Translations under genes and position numbers: made by a program
The notes under the pieces: generated by a model
What the model was told of the DNA's origin: nothing
Database searches by the model: none
What the model saw: only the letters and a program-made list of their open reading frames with translations
Origin: a virus
DNA: 20,378 bases
Virus record (IMG/VR): IMGVR_UViG_3300032116_001621
Coordinates: 1-20,378 of that record
Reading direction: 5' to 3' (one strand)
Shown here: positions 1 to 7,942 of the stretch, in pieces
Numbering within the stretch: the first letter of the stretch is position 1
Layout: the number at the start of each line of letters is the position of its first letter

Positions 1-394
1 GGTTCTGCGACCCACCGCCCGCGATGCCCGCAAGCGCCGCCGTGCCGGGAGACGAGTTGAGGTAATTGCCCGAGATGGTGTTCTGCACAGCCGTCTGCGC
101 TGCCGGGATCAGGCCAGTCGGAGTCTTCGAAAGGTCCGTGATCTGTTTCTGGGCGGCAGTCGTCTGCGCCGAGGCATTCGGGACCGCCGAAGGGCCGAAC
201 GACGGTCGCGGGTTAGCTTGGTACAGCGCCTGCGACGAACTCAGTATCTCGTCCAGATACGGGATCGTCGGCTTGTACGGCTCGGCAACGGTCGTTGCGT
301 TGGTCGTGGTCTTGGTCTTCTTGCCAGCGGCACCGGACAGCGCCCCGCCCGCAATTGAACCAGCTAGACCAATGGCGGGGAGTGCCATAGGCAT
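1..394 (-). CDS. Probable internal virion / DNA-ejection protein, N-terminal part
   Basis: The frame starts with ATG at 394 and stays open for 131 codons to the window edge, so only the N-terminus is visible. The protein begins MPMALPAIGLAGSIAGGALS, a small-residue, glycine/alanine-rich hydrophobic stretch. A Lys/Thr-rich segment and then Gln/Ser/Ala-rich, probably helical sequence follow. This composition, and the place after the tail hub genes at the end of a podovirus head-tail module, resemble internal virion or ejection proteins; the function is inferred from position and composition. The start is well supported: AGGAGG (positions 403-408) sits 8 bases upstream, and the ATG overlaps the stop of the preceding gene by one base (TGATG). 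It could instead be a tail-tube or other minor virion protein. Confidence 0.7.
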   Translation of the reverse strand, partial: MPMALPAIGLAGSIAGGALSGAAGKKTKTTTNATTVAEPYKPTIPYLDEILSSSQALYQANPRPSFGPSAVPNASAQTTAAQKQITDLSKTPTGLIPAAQTAVQNTISGNYLNSSPGTAALAGIAGGGSQN

Positions 395-807
395 CAGACA
401 GCCCTCCTGTAAGTGGCTTTGTCGCCGTTGCGTTCCATGTCGTAATCCTTCAGGAATTTTGCCCAGCCCAAGCGGGCGTCATTGATGACGACTTGCCTGG
501 CACCGTTGTGCCTTGCCCAGCGTTCCGTAGTTTTCAGAAGTTCCTGCATCCACCCGCCGGCGCCGGAACCGGCCATGGCAAAGATCGTGGCATTGTTGTC
601 AACTACCTGCGTTCCGAACGTCGCCACCGGGCGAGCCTCATCGGGCGCCCATACGATCCAGAGGCGAGCCATCTCCGTCAGGAACACGCCCCGGAGATAT
701 TCGGGCGTCACCGTCGTTCCTTCGCAGCCCTTGCGGAAAAGCGGGACCACCAGCGGCCAGACCTGAGCAACATTCTCCGTGGGGATCGGCACTATGCCGA
801 ATACCAC
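394..807 (-). CDS. GNAT-like phage protein
   Basis: This 137-residue frame starts with GTG at 807. The sequence pattern (VPIPTENVAQVWPLVVPLF near the N-terminus, a central beta-rich part with IVWAPDEARPVATFG, then WMQELLKTTERWARHNGARQVVIN and GWAKFLKDYDM) matches the general layout of small acetyltransferase-fold (GNAT) proteins found next to podovirus internal virion genes, such as the T7 gp13 type. I do not see a convincing acetyl-CoA-binding Q/R-x-x-G-x-G/A loop, so enzymatic activity is doubtful and a structural role is possible. The start is uncertain: GTG at 807 overlaps the preceding gene by 16 bases and has a poor Shine-Dalgarno, while GTG at 792 would give a 1-base TAGTG overlap and a protein beginning MPIPTENV. 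The end overlaps the next gene by one base. Confidence 0.75.
   Translation of the reverse strand: MVFGIVPIPTENVAQVWPLVVPLFRKGCEGTTVTPEYLRGVFLTEMARLWIVWAPDEARPVATFGTQVVDNNATIFAMAGSGAGGWMQELLKTTERWARHNGARQVVINDARLGWAKFLKDYDMERNGDKATYRRAV
403..408 (-). promoter_or_regulatory. Ribosome binding site of the putative internal virion protein
   Basis: A perfect AGGAGG on the minus strand lies 8 bases before the ATG at 394. It sits inside the end of the preceding gene, so translation of the two genes is probably coupled. Confidence 0.7.
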
Positions 808-1175
808 TTGCCCGCCCCGTCAGAGAACAGCGTGCGCCGTCCGTAATTGGTGGAGATCACCAGCGTATTCGCGCCGTTGATGGTGTCCGTTCCGCCTCGC
901 GTGATGGTGATGTTGTTCGCTCCCGCGTTGCCGCTGTCCTGAATGATGACAGACCGCCCCTTGGGTGTGCCGGTCGGTAGGGTCGGCGTACACGCCCCGC
1001 CCGAGGTGTCGCACAGCACAAAGGTCCATTCCGCTTCCAACGTGACCGTGCCGGAAGTCTCTTTCCAGAACGGCAGGTAGACCCGGTTCAGCAGGTTGTT
1101 AATGGCGTCCGCGACGTTCCACACCCACCGAGCGAAAGCCGATGGCGTGTTGTCGAACCGGGATGCGATGCTCAT
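792..1175 (-). CDS. Tail-associated structural protein (small, beta-rich C-terminus)
   Basis: The protein has 127 residues. The N-terminal ~40 residues (SRFDNTPSAFARWVWNVADAINNLLN) look helical. The rest is beta-rich, with GRSVIIQDSGNAGANNITI, a Gly/Thr/Asn-rich stretch and a final RRTLFSDGAGKWYSA. C-terminal segments of this kind recur in phage tail-tip and fibre proteins, where they form beta-sandwich or beta-prism ends; this assignment comes from pattern, not from a specific family match. The ATG overlaps the TGA of the upstream gp10-like gene as ATGA, and GGGGA precedes it. Its place between the tail hub and the GNAT-like gene supports a virion role. Confidence 0.75.
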   Translation of the reverse strand: MSIASRFDNTPSAFARWVWNVADAINNLLNRVYLPFWKETSGTVTLEAEWTFVLCDTSGGACTPTLPTGTPKGRSVIIQDSGNAGANNITITRGGTDTINGANTLVISTNYGRRTLFSDGAGKWYSA

Positions 1176-2635
1176 CGGTCCCCGGTGTACTCAAATTCGA
1201 TATCAACCCCCTGGGCGTGCTGCCAGAAGGTCTGCGACGGGATCGTGAGCCGCGCCCGGTGATACCTGCCATTCGAGCGCATGTTGCACTTGCCACGGTC
1301 GTTCATCACCGCTGCCGTCGTGTAAGTCGGGTCGCTGGCCTGCATGTAGCGCGAGCCGATTTCCACTTCACAGGTGGACACGCCTGCAACGAGAGGCCGC
1401 GCAGAAATCACCTTGGATGTGGTGTCGCCGCCCCATTCGGTCGTCTCGATAGTCGCTTCCAGCGCGAGGCCGTTGAAGAACCCGAACTTGTTGTTGCTGT
1501 CGAACCCGCCCAGGAGAACCGCGCCGGTCTGCCAGTAGACGCTATCGAGCGAGTAAGGCAGGAGGTCCAGATTGGTGGTGATGGCGTCCAGATCGTCCAG
1601 CGTGTAGCCGAAGGAATAGCCCTGCATCAGGAACTGCGCCGTTTGCTCGGCGTAGGACCATTTGTCCACAAAAGGGTTGTAGATTAGCTGGTGATTGGCC
1701 GCGCCCGAATTTCCCTGTCCCGGATATGACCACATGATGATGCCGAGAACCGGGTCCACGGACGCCGTGATGAGGTAGGTTAGCGCCCGGTCGCAGTCCG
1801 TCAGGAAGAAGTCGTTGACCCGCTGCGTGCCGATGTTCCGAACCGACACGCCGTCGCAGTACTCAAAGCCGTTGTCGGAGATGAAATACACACCCCCGCG
1901 ATGCTCCACGATGGAACCCGCCGCCATGCAGCCAACCGAGTTCTCACCCGACACCAGAGGCGCGAACGAGAAGATCAGCGGACTGCCGGGCTGGTAGTCC
2001 ATCCGCTGGATGGCCCGGCGCTGGAAGATCAGTCCGTATTCGCCGCCCACCAGGCCGAGGATCTCGCCGCCATCCGGCAGGATCTGGTCGCCGGCCAGCC
2101 CGACGCCGATGGTCCAGCTCGTGACGTTTCCCTGTGCACACCAGCGCAGCGCCGTCGAATCCGTCGAAAGGTTCCCCAGCACCAGGAACTGCTTCACGAT
2201 GGCGATGTGGTGGGCAATCGGCGGCGAACCGGATAGCGGCTCAAAGTCCGTTGACGACCCGACATCATAATACTGGGTGGCGTCCGTCCCGTTGACCGCG
2301 ACCACGTAGTCGCCGAAATCCACGAACCGCCATGCATCGTCCGTGGCGGTCGCGTAGGCAACGCCTGACGAGCGGGTGACCGTCTCCCATGTCTTCGCCG
2401 CCTGGAGCTTGTAGAGCGCCGTGGCGGTGCCGGCGAACACGTAGTTAGTTCCGTCCCGCTGGAAGCTGTAGGCACCCTTGGGAGCGGCAGCAAGGGCAGC
2501 GGTATATCCCGCCAGTGCTGCCAGAGGGCCGAACGTCCGCGCCTTCGGGACCACGTTGGTTGCGAGAGGCACGCCGGGGTTCTGAAAGTCAGGCTGATCC
2601 GGCAGGTAATCGGCAAACCCAAGGGTCTGCTTCAT
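1172..2635 (-). CDS. P22 gp10-like tail hub / packaged-DNA stabilization protein
   Basis: This is a 487-residue protein starting with ATG at 2635, which overlaps the preceding TGA as ATGA; GTG codons three residues upstream are possible but less likely starts. It begins MKQTLGFADYLPDQPDFQNPG, the kind of opening seen in gp10-like proteins of P22-type short-tailed phages. It then runs through repeated beta-strand units with aromatic and glycine turns (YVFAGTATALYKL, WRFVDFGDYVVAVNGTDATQYY, IVKQFLVLGNL, GGVYFISDNGFEYCDG, INPFVDKW-like segments), consistent with a beta-propeller. Proteins of this class form the tail hub that plugs the portal channel. It follows directly after a gp4-like adaptor gene, the expected order. 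The length is close to that of P22 gp10. Assignment is by recognition of sequence style and synteny. Confidence 0.8.
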   Translation of the reverse strand: MKQTLGFADYLPDQPDFQNPGVPLATNVVPKARTFGPLAALAGYTAALAAAPKGAYSFQRDGTNYVFAGTATALYKLQAAKTWETVTRSSGVAYATATDDAWRFVDFGDYVVAVNGTDATQYYDVGSSTDFEPLSGSPPIAHHIAIVKQFLVLGNLSTDSTALRWCAQGNVTSWTIGVGLAGDQILPDGGEILGLVGGEYGLIFQRRAIQRMDYQPGSPLIFSFAPLVSGENSVGCMAAGSIVEHRGGVYFISDNGFEYCDGVSVRNIGTQRVNDFFLTDCDRALTYLITASVDPVLGIIMWSYPGQGNSGAANHQLIYNPFVDKWSYAEQTAQFLMQGYSFGYTLDDLDAITTNLDLLPYSLDSVYWQTGAVLLGGFDSNNKFGFFNGLALEATIETTEWGGDTTSKVISARPLVAGVSTCEVEIGSRYMQASDPTYTTAAVMNDRGKCNMRSNGRYHRARLTIPSQTFWQHAQGVDIEFEYTGDR

Positions 2636-3273
2636 ATGCACCACGCCTGAATGGTATTGGTTGAGGTCTTCATGTCGGCCTTGCGGCGCAGCGAGTTGTA
2701 GGCCGACGCTTCAGCCGTGCAGAGGAAGTCCATGCGGTTCAGAGCATAGCCTTGGGCCTCGGCCATCGCGCCTGCGTCCTGCAAGTAGTTCATCTTCACC
2801 GCCGCCTTGGCCCGAGCGCGGATTAGCGCCTCGCCCTCATTGGTCCAATCGTTCGTGTCCGCATCCGCCGAGAGCGCGGTCTGCGATCCGATGTAGGAGA
2901 ACGTCAGCGTGTAGACCGCGTCGGGGATCGGATAGAGCCTGATCTGGCCCGCATAGAAGGCATAGCAGGACGGCTCCGCTTCATCCGTGCCGCTGTCGAT
3001 CTTGTCGAGGTATTCGTAGGTCACGCGGCGCATGATCTCGTAATCGCCGCTGATGGTGATCTTGAGCGAATCCTCGTCCAGAAAATTGGACGGGACCGCC
3101 ACATAGGGGATGTTCGCCACGGTCGAAGCCGTCGCCCTGATCTCGCTCCACGACCACCGCTGGTTCTCGTAATGGGCAATGGCCGTCAGAATTTCCAAAC
3201 CAATCTGCGTCGTCAAATCGCTGCGGTCCAACTCGTCCGCAATGCGGGTTTTCATGTCGCCGAATGTGCTCAT
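2632..3273 (-). CDS. P22 gp4-like head-tail adaptor protein
   Basis: The protein has 213 residues and starts MSTFGDMKTRIADELDRSDLTTQIGLEILTAI. This is the helical N-terminus typical of phage adaptor proteins that bind below the portal ring, where the opening is often a variant of M-x-x-[YF]-x-D-M-x-x-R-I-x-D-E. A helical region with HYENQRWSWSE follows. A beta-rich middle contains LYPIPDAVYTLTFSYIG, which matches the conserved segment of this family where physical quantities such as P-x-P-D are seen. The C-terminus is helical, running from EALIRARAKAAV. The ATG is preceded by CGGAGGGCGAC. The gene lies downstream of the capsid gene and overlaps the gp10-like gene by four bases. Its role would be joining portal to tail. 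Confidence 0.85.
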   Translation of the reverse strand: MSTFGDMKTRIADELDRSDLTTQIGLEILTAIAHYENQRWSWSEIRATASTVANIPYVAVPSNFLDEDSLKITISGDYEIMRRVTYEYLDKIDSGTDEAEPSCYAFYAGQIRLYPIPDAVYTLTFSYIGSQTALSADADTNDWTNEGEALIRARAKAAVKMNYLQDAGAMAEAQGYALNRMDFLCTAEASAYNSLRRKADMKTSTNTIQAWCI

Positions 3274-3291
3274 GTCGCCCTCCGGTGGTTA

Positions 3292-3311
3292 GGGGAGGCC
3301 GAAGCCTCCCC
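3292..3311 (-). terminator. 8-bp hairpin with UUCG tetraloop after the head-associated protein gene
   Basis: Read on the minus strand this is GGGGAGGC-TTCG-GCCTCCCC, a perfect eight-pair stem closed by a very stable UUCG loop. It begins 6 bases after the stop codon of the upstream gene (TAA at 3318-3320) and ends before the ribosome binding site of the gp4-like gene. It lacks a U-run, so it is more likely an mRNA 3'-end stabiliser, processing site or partial terminator than a full intrinsic terminator. Confidence 0.55.
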
Positions 3312-3317
3312 ACCCCA

Positions 3318-3722
3318 TTACTGGTCGTTGTCCGGGATGTAGCAGATGATCACTTCCGCCGTGCCGGCCGAGGCCGAGGCGGTCGAGGTCACCAGGCACT
3401 GAACGACAGTGTCGGACGCCACCAGCATGGTCACCGCTTCGTCCAAGGGGACGAGTGCGATGGTTGCCAGCGACCCGGAGGTCATCCACAGGTTCGTGCC
3501 GGAGTCGGTCGAGGGACCGATGTCCAGCACGTTGCTGCTGTTGCCGTTGAAGGCGACGTTGACGGAAACACCAGAGATGGCCTTGATCACCAGCGAACCA
3601 GCGGGAATGGTCCCGATGGTCACGGTGTCGCCGTCCATGGTGTAGTCGATCGACTTGCGCAGGTAGTGAACCTGCTGGGTCGGGTAGAGCCGGGCAGCGG
3701 TTCCGGCAGTTCCGGTAGGCAT
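3318..3722 (-). CDS. Probable head-associated structural protein (beta-rich)
   Basis: The protein has 134 residues and is rich in beta-branched residues, Gly and Ser, with no cysteine cluster or membrane segment. The central part reads as successive strands (GDTVTIGTIPAGSLVIKAISGVSVNVAFNGNSSNVLDIG, then SLATIALVPLDEAVTMLVA). Proteins of this style and size sit directly behind the major capsid gene in many phages and are often head decoration or minor head proteins. The function here is inferred from position and composition only. The ATG at 3722 is preceded by AAGGAG at good spacing and lies 12 bases after the capsid stop. The end is followed at once by a UUCG hairpin. Confidence 0.8.
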   Translation of the reverse strand: MPTGTAGTAARLYPTQQVHYLRKSIDYTMDGDTVTIGTIPAGSLVIKAISGVSVNVAFNGNSSNVLDIGPSTDSGTNLWMTSGSLATIALVPLDEAVTMLVASDTVVQCLVTSTASASAGTAEVIICYIPDNDQ

Positions 3723-3734
3723 GTCCGTTTCTCC

Positions 3735-4799
3735 TTACGCTGAAGCAGCAGCGTAGGACGACACGACGAAGGTGCCGAAATCCACGCTGTTGTAGACGGT
3801 CTTCTTCAGACCCCAGATGAGGCCGCCGGCCACGCCAAGCTTGTTGCCGTAGTCGAACGACTTCTCCGTCCAGTTCGCCGAGGAAACGCCCTCGGTGCCC
3901 TTGCCGAAGCCGATGGCAGCCGCCTGCGCGCCGCACAGCACCGCACGGCGAACCGTGGTGATGGGCGTGCCCGAGTTGGTGCCGACCGGGATGCGGGTGG
4001 ACTCGTGGAACACGACGCCGTTGTACTCGCCGAGGGCGCCCGTATAGATCGGGTTCTTCTTCGAGCCGTTGGCGGACAGCGCCGCCTTCTGGATGTCGAG
4101 CCACTGGCCGGTGGTGGTCGAGGTCCGCATGTCCCGCACCTGGTAGGGGTGCAGAAACATCACGTACTTCTCCTCGCCGTCCACCATGATCGGGCGGATC
4201 AGCGGGGTGGACAGCTTCACGCGAGTGACGACCTCGTCAACCCAGGTCAGGTTGAACGTGTCGCCGCTGTCGATCTGGCTTTCCGTGGTGGAGCCGGTCT
4301 CGGCGATCAGGAGCCGGGTCGAACTCGGCGCGATGGTCGCGTTGTGGCCGGTGTAGCGGGTGTCCGTCTGGTCGGTGACGCCGCAGATCTGGTTGAAGAA
4401 CGCGGTATCGACGCGGCCGGCCATCCAGTCCTTCAGGCCGCTCATGGCCTCGTTGCGGACGCTGAACGGAACGCGCTGTTCCGACATCTTGCCGCCCGAG
4501 CGGACAGCGTGACGGAGCTGGTTGATGTAGACGGCGTCGCTGTAGGTGGTCAGCGATTCCTCGTTGCCCTCCAGGATGCCGTCGCCTTCGACGCCGTCAC
4601 CCGCGAGCTGCATACGCAGACCGAAGGTGACCTTGTCGCCCGCGTTGGTGCCGAGTTCCTTCTTCTTGTGGATGAGGGAATCCGCGCTCTCGCCGATGAA
4701 CTTGCCGATGTAGGTCTGCTTGAGAACTTCCGCTTCAAGCTTCTTCGCCCACAACTGTACGGCAAGTGAGTCGTTCACTGCATAGCTGGTGTCAGCCAT
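3735..4799 (-). CDS. Major capsid protein, N4-gp56 family
   Basis: The 354-residue protein begins MADTSYAVNDSLAVQLWAKKLEAEVLKQTY. It contains features I associate with the N4-gp56 family of HK97-fold major capsid proteins: AGDKVTFGLRMQLAGDGVEGDGILEGNEE, then YSDAVYINQLRHAVRSGGKMSEQRV, and in the second half VMFLHPYQVRDMRTST with a following W-x-x-I/Q pattern. This protein assembles into the icosahedral shell, and its length fits the family. It follows the putative scaffold gene and precedes a probable head-associated gene. The start is firm, with AAGGAG at 7-base spacing before the ATG, the strongest initiation region in the window; that suits a protein needed in hundreds of copies. Confidence 0.93.
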   Translation of the reverse strand: MADTSYAVNDSLAVQLWAKKLEAEVLKQTYIGKFIGESADSLIHKKKELGTNAGDKVTFGLRMQLAGDGVEGDGILEGNEESLTTYSDAVYINQLRHAVRSGGKMSEQRVPFSVRNEAMSGLKDWMAGRVDTAFFNQICGVTDQTDTRYTGHNATIAPSSTRLLIAETGSTTESQIDSGDTFNLTWVDEVVTRVKLSTPLIRPIMVDGEEKYVMFLHPYQVRDMRTSTTTGQWLDIQKAALSANGSKKNPIYTGALGEYNGVVFHESTRIPVGTNSGTPITTVRRAVLCGAQAAAIGFGKGTEGVSSANWTEKSFDYGNKLGVAGGLIWGLKKTVYNSVDFGTFVVSSYAAASA

Positions 4800-4925
4800 G
4801 GTGTATCTCCTTGCTGGATGATGTGATTTGGGTTTGGTTCAGCCCTTGACGCTGGCTGCGGGCGAAGAAGTCGGTAACGGCGACTACACCGAAGCGTTTA
4901 ACGTCCGCATGACGAAGAAGGGTGG
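4800..4925. other. Non-coding gap between scaffold and capsid genes
   Basis: This 126-base stretch is one of the longer gaps inside the virion operon. Apart from the capsid ribosome binding site I see no gene in it. I looked for sigma70-like -35/-10 pairs on the minus strand and saw none that convinced me; weak inverted repeats are present but lack a U-run. A dedicated capsid promoter here is possible but unsupported. Confidence 0.5.
4807..4812 (-). promoter_or_regulatory. Strong ribosome binding site of the major capsid gene
   Basis: AAGGAG followed by TACACC-like spacer and ATG on the minus strand gives near-ideal spacing of 7 bases. It fixes the capsid start at 4799. Confidence 0.8.
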
Positions 4926-5759
4926 TTATTCCTTCATTACCTTGTCGAAGTTCGCCAGAAAGTCGTTGTCCGACATGGCGAGGAGGTCCGCAGGGGTGAG
5001 GCTGGCTTTCGCCTTGCCCGCGCCCGCGTTCCGGGTGGTTTCCTGTCCCCTGGCGATGGTTGCCAGTTTGGTAGTGGTGTCCTGCCCCGCAGCGGGCTTC
5101 TGGTAGCCCACGGCGGTCGCGGCCTGATAGAGCATGGCCGACAGGCTCATGCCCGTCTGACGCGCCCGTGCGGCGAAAGCATTGGCGTCCTGGTTCAGCA
5201 GGGCGTTGACTTCGTGATCCTGATAGCCCATCGCCCGGTACATGGTGGCGCGGTTCTCTGCCAGATGGTTGAGCGCGTCCGTGTAGTCCGGTGCCTGCGC
5301 CATGAACTGCTGCCGGTCACGCTCGACGTACTGGTTCCACGCCTGCGCTTCGGCCTGCAACTGCCGCTGCCGCTGATCTTCCTGTAACCGGCCTTCCACC
5401 GTGTCCAGCTTGTGGACGATGGCGCCGATGGGATCATCATCCAGCGACGGCGGCTTGGGTGCGTCCTCCTGCGCCTTGCGCGCTTCGGCGGCCTGGAACC
5501 GCTCCATCATCTGGCGCTGCCAGTTGCGGAGGTCGGCGGCTTCCTTCTCGATTGCCTGGCGCTTCAGCCGCTCCTCATGCAGCGCGGCATGGGGAACGAA
5601 TTTTGGCCTGCCGTCTTCCGTGGTTTCGGTCGCCTCGGTGGTTTCCGAGGCTTCCTCTGTCTCCTTGCCCTGTAACGCCGCGTCAAGCGCGGTATCGTCC
5701 ATCTGGGCAACGTCGGTCACTTCGGGGGCTTCACCCCCGTCATTTGGTAGCGTGCTCAA
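4926..5759 (-). CDS. Putative scaffolding protein
   Basis: The 277-residue protein is strongly acidic at the N-terminus (repeated Glu/Thr runs around residues 33-48). A long, highly charged Gln/Glu/Arg/Ala-rich helical region follows (residues ~60-150: HEERLKRQAIEKEAADLRNWQRQMMER and EGRLQEDQRQRQLQAEAQAW), probably coiled coil. The C-terminus carries SLTPADLLAMSDNDFLANFDKVMKE. The lack of a globular fold, the charge pattern and the place between portal and capsid genes are typical of phage scaffolding proteins, which guide procapsid assembly and leave before DNA fills the head. The start appears to be TTG at 5759, with AAGGA eight bases upstream; no in-frame ATG lies before residue 20. Confidence 0.8.
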   Translation of the reverse strand: MSTLPNDGGEAPEVTDVAQMDDTALDAALQGKETEEASETTEATETTEDGRPKFVPHAALHEERLKRQAIEKEAADLRNWQRQMMERFQAAEARKAQEDAPKPPSLDDDPIGAIVHKLDTVEGRLQEDQRQRQLQAEAQAWNQYVERDRQQFMAQAPDYTDALNHLAENRATMYRAMGYQDHEVNALLNQDANAFAARARQTGMSLSAMLYQAATAVGYQKPAAGQDTTTKLATIARGQETTRNAGAGKAKASLTPADLLAMSDNDFLANFDKVMKE

Positions 5760-5779
5760 GTTTGCATCCTTGCGATGAA

Positions 5780-5796
5780 GCCTGAATCGGTCAGGC
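5780..5796 (-). terminator. Short hairpin overlapping the portal stop codon
   Basis: Read on the minus strand it is GCCTGA-CCGAT-TCAGGC, a six-pair stem with a five-base loop that includes the portal TGA. There is no U-run, so transcription termination is unlikely; it may mark an mRNA end or be incidental. Confidence 0.25.
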
Positions 5797-7896
5797 AGCC
5801 GAACCCCGGAACCGGGGATTACCAGGAGGCATTGGCCTCAAGTCTCTGTGGACGCCCTGCTGGGCGTCGTGCATCTGCTTGGCAGCCTCAAGTTGTAGCT
5901 TGGGCTGCACCGTGCCGGCCTCTGCCGCGATCTTCTGCGCCTCGGCCTGCTTCTTTGCCGTGTCGGCCTGCGTGTTGGCGATCTCAGCCTCGACGCCCTG
6001 CTGCTCAAGCTGTTGGGCCTGCTGCTGCGCCTGTATCGCGTTCGGGTCAACCTGCGACTGTGCCATTTCCTTCAGTTTGGTCACCAGGCTTTCAGGCAGC
6101 GGCGTGTACGGCAGGATTTCCAGCATGATCTGGCCCGCCGCCGGCATCGCCATGATCGTTGGCATCATCGCCTGGATGATGCCCCACACCTTTTCCTTGT
6201 TGTTCGGGCTGGACGGCGCTTCATCCACAATCACATCGTACTCAAGCACGCCGTCCTGCTTCATCAGCGGGACATACTGCGCGCCCTCATCCCCGACGAC
6301 ACGCACAAGGCGACCATCGGCGATGTATTCATTAATCATCTTCAGCAGAACCCGCCCCTGCTCCTTCCGGTAGCGCCTTAGAGCATCAAACATCGTCGCC
6401 AGCACGGTCATGCCGGCCTGTTTGCGCTGCGCTTCCAGATACCCCGCCTGCTGACGGTCAGCGAGGCCCAACAGTTCCAGATTGACGCCCGACACATCCC
6501 GGATGGACGAAATGGCGTACTGCATCAGGTCGGCCAGTCCGTTGGGATAGGTGGACATCTGCTGTTCGCGGACGCCGTTCAGGTTCTCGACGATCTTGAC
6601 CTTGGTCGGGTTGGCCCAATCCTCCTGAAACTTCTTCGGATCAGCGACGGCGTTGCGCTCGACAAGCACGCCGCCCTTGGCGCTGTTGTTGATGATGTGC
6701 AGGATTGACGAGAAGAACTTGTTGGCCCACCGCTGCGGGTCTTTCATCACTCGCACGATGCCGTACCAGGTGTTCTCGTTCCTGTCCCGCGAGCCGGTGA
6801 TGAAGTTGTAGGTGAAGTACTCCCTGACCGGCGCGTAGCCTTCCTGAAGCACCGTGGACCCGGCAAAGAACGCCTGCTTGACGACCTTCCTGCGCTGCTT
6901 CACGTAGTCCCGGCCCTCTTGCAGAGCCTCGGGAACCTGCGGAAGCTGCATCACATCCTCGGCCCGCATCGTCTCGATACCAGGCATCGCGCCCTTCATG
7001 GTCGCGGCAGCGGCCTTCCACTGCTTCTCCATGTCCTTGCGGGCCTGTTCAGCCGCCGAGATCTCGTCATCGCGCTGCTTGCGGTAGACCTTGAACCGCT
7101 TCTCATCCAGCGGGACGATCTGGCCTGACGGGTCCGCAACCCGATAGACCGTCTCGTACTCGCACCACTGATATTCAGCCACGCGGACCTTGGACACGAT
7201 GGACGGCATCGGGCTGTCGCCGCCCTCGTAATACTCTTCACGGTAATCCGACTGCTTTGCACCGTCACCCGGCCCGGCGCCCCACGTATCGCGTGCGCTC
7301 GCAGACGGAATCTGTGCATCCGGCCAGTAGTACTTGAACTCCGATCTCGGGTAGTCCTTCACCCGGAACACATAACGCTTATCGTCAAGGTTGCGTTTGG
7401 TCGCGTTCGGGTCCGGGTACATCTCCATCGGGTCAACCCGGTCGATCACGATGTCGCCGTCGAGGTTCCGCGTGTAATCCAGATGCGTCTCCGTGCATCC
7501 CAGCCCGCAGATCACCATGTCCACGAATGCGTCGGATTCCTCGTCCTCGGCATCACATCCGTCCCGAACCCACATGGCCGTCGAGGTCATCAGCTCCGAG
7601 ACGCGGGCGTCACCTTCCTCTCTTGGGAAGTACTTGACCTCCTGACGGTTGCTTACCTCGCTTCCGGCCACGGCCTTTACGACCGTCTGAATGCGGTTGA
7701 ACTGCACGACCGGGCGCATCTCCCCGATCATCTTCGCCTTGTCCGTCGAGTCCCACTGGTCGTTGTCCACGAAGGAATAATCCTCCTTCGCCTGGGTGCG
7801 CCACTTGCTCCAATGCGAGAACGCCTCGTTCCAATGAGCGCGGGCCTGGTTCAGCAGGTCGTCGTTGCTGCCCTTGGTGTCGAGGTCGTCGTTCAT
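5791..7896 (-). CDS. Portal protein, P22 gp1-like
   Basis: The 701-residue protein matches the P22-type portal family in length and layout. An N-terminal helical part has WNEAFSHWSKWRTQAKEDYSFVDNDQWD and MRPVVQFNRIQTVVKAVAGSEVSNRQEVKYFP. The wing and stem region has YPDPNATKRNLDDKRYVFRVKDYPRSEF, YTYNFITG-like strands and NTWYGIVRVMKDPQRWANKFFSSILHIINNSAKGG. A segment with GVNLELLGLADRQQAGYLEAQRKQAG follows, and then a long Gln/Ala/Glu-rich C-terminal coiled coil (residues ~610-690) corresponding to the barrel of P22-like portals. Portals form the dodecameric vertex ring through which DNA is packaged. The gene lies 46 bases after the terminase stop and upstream of the scaffold gene. The ATG is preceded by GAGGTAGGCG. 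Confidence 0.93.
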   Translation of the reverse strand: MNDDLDTKGSNDDLLNQARAHWNEAFSHWSKWRTQAKEDYSFVDNDQWDSTDKAKMIGEMRPVVQFNRIQTVVKAVAGSEVSNRQEVKYFPREEGDARVSELMTSTAMWVRDGCDAEDEESDAFVDMVICGLGCTETHLDYTRNLDGDIVIDRVDPMEMYPDPNATKRNLDDKRYVFRVKDYPRSEFKYYWPDAQIPSASARDTWGAGPGDGAKQSDYREEYYEGGDSPMPSIVSKVRVAEYQWCEYETVYRVADPSGQIVPLDEKRFKVYRKQRDDEISAAEQARKDMEKQWKAAAATMKGAMPGIETMRAEDVMQLPQVPEALQEGRDYVKQRRKVVKQAFFAGSTVLQEGYAPVREYFTYNFITGSRDRNENTWYGIVRVMKDPQRWANKFFSSILHIINNSAKGGVLVERNAVADPKKFQEDWANPTKVKIVENLNGVREQQMSTYPNGLADLMQYAISSIRDVSGVNLELLGLADRQQAGYLEAQRKQAGMTVLATMFDALRRYRKEQGRVLLKMINEYIADGRLVRVVGDEGAQYVPLMKQDGVLEYDVIVDEAPSSPNNKEKVWGIIQAMMPTIMAMPAAGQIMLEILPYTPLPESLVTKLKEMAQSQVDPNAIQAQQQAQQLEQQGVEAEIANTQADTAKKQAEAQKIAAEAGTVQPKLQLEAAKQMHDAQQGVHRDLRPMPPGNPRFRGSAA

Positions 7897-7942
7897 CGCC
7901 TACCTCGTGCTGCCAGTAGTGGAGCCATGTCCAGATATCCAT

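Noticed and set aside
66-485. Plus-strand open frame at the left edge.
   Set aside because: It lies antisense to two coupled minus-strand genes with good starts and has no recognisable content.
4005-4769. Long plus-strand open frame opposite the major capsid gene.
   Set aside because: The capsid gene on the minus strand has clear family features and an ideal ribosome binding site; the antisense frame is compositional.
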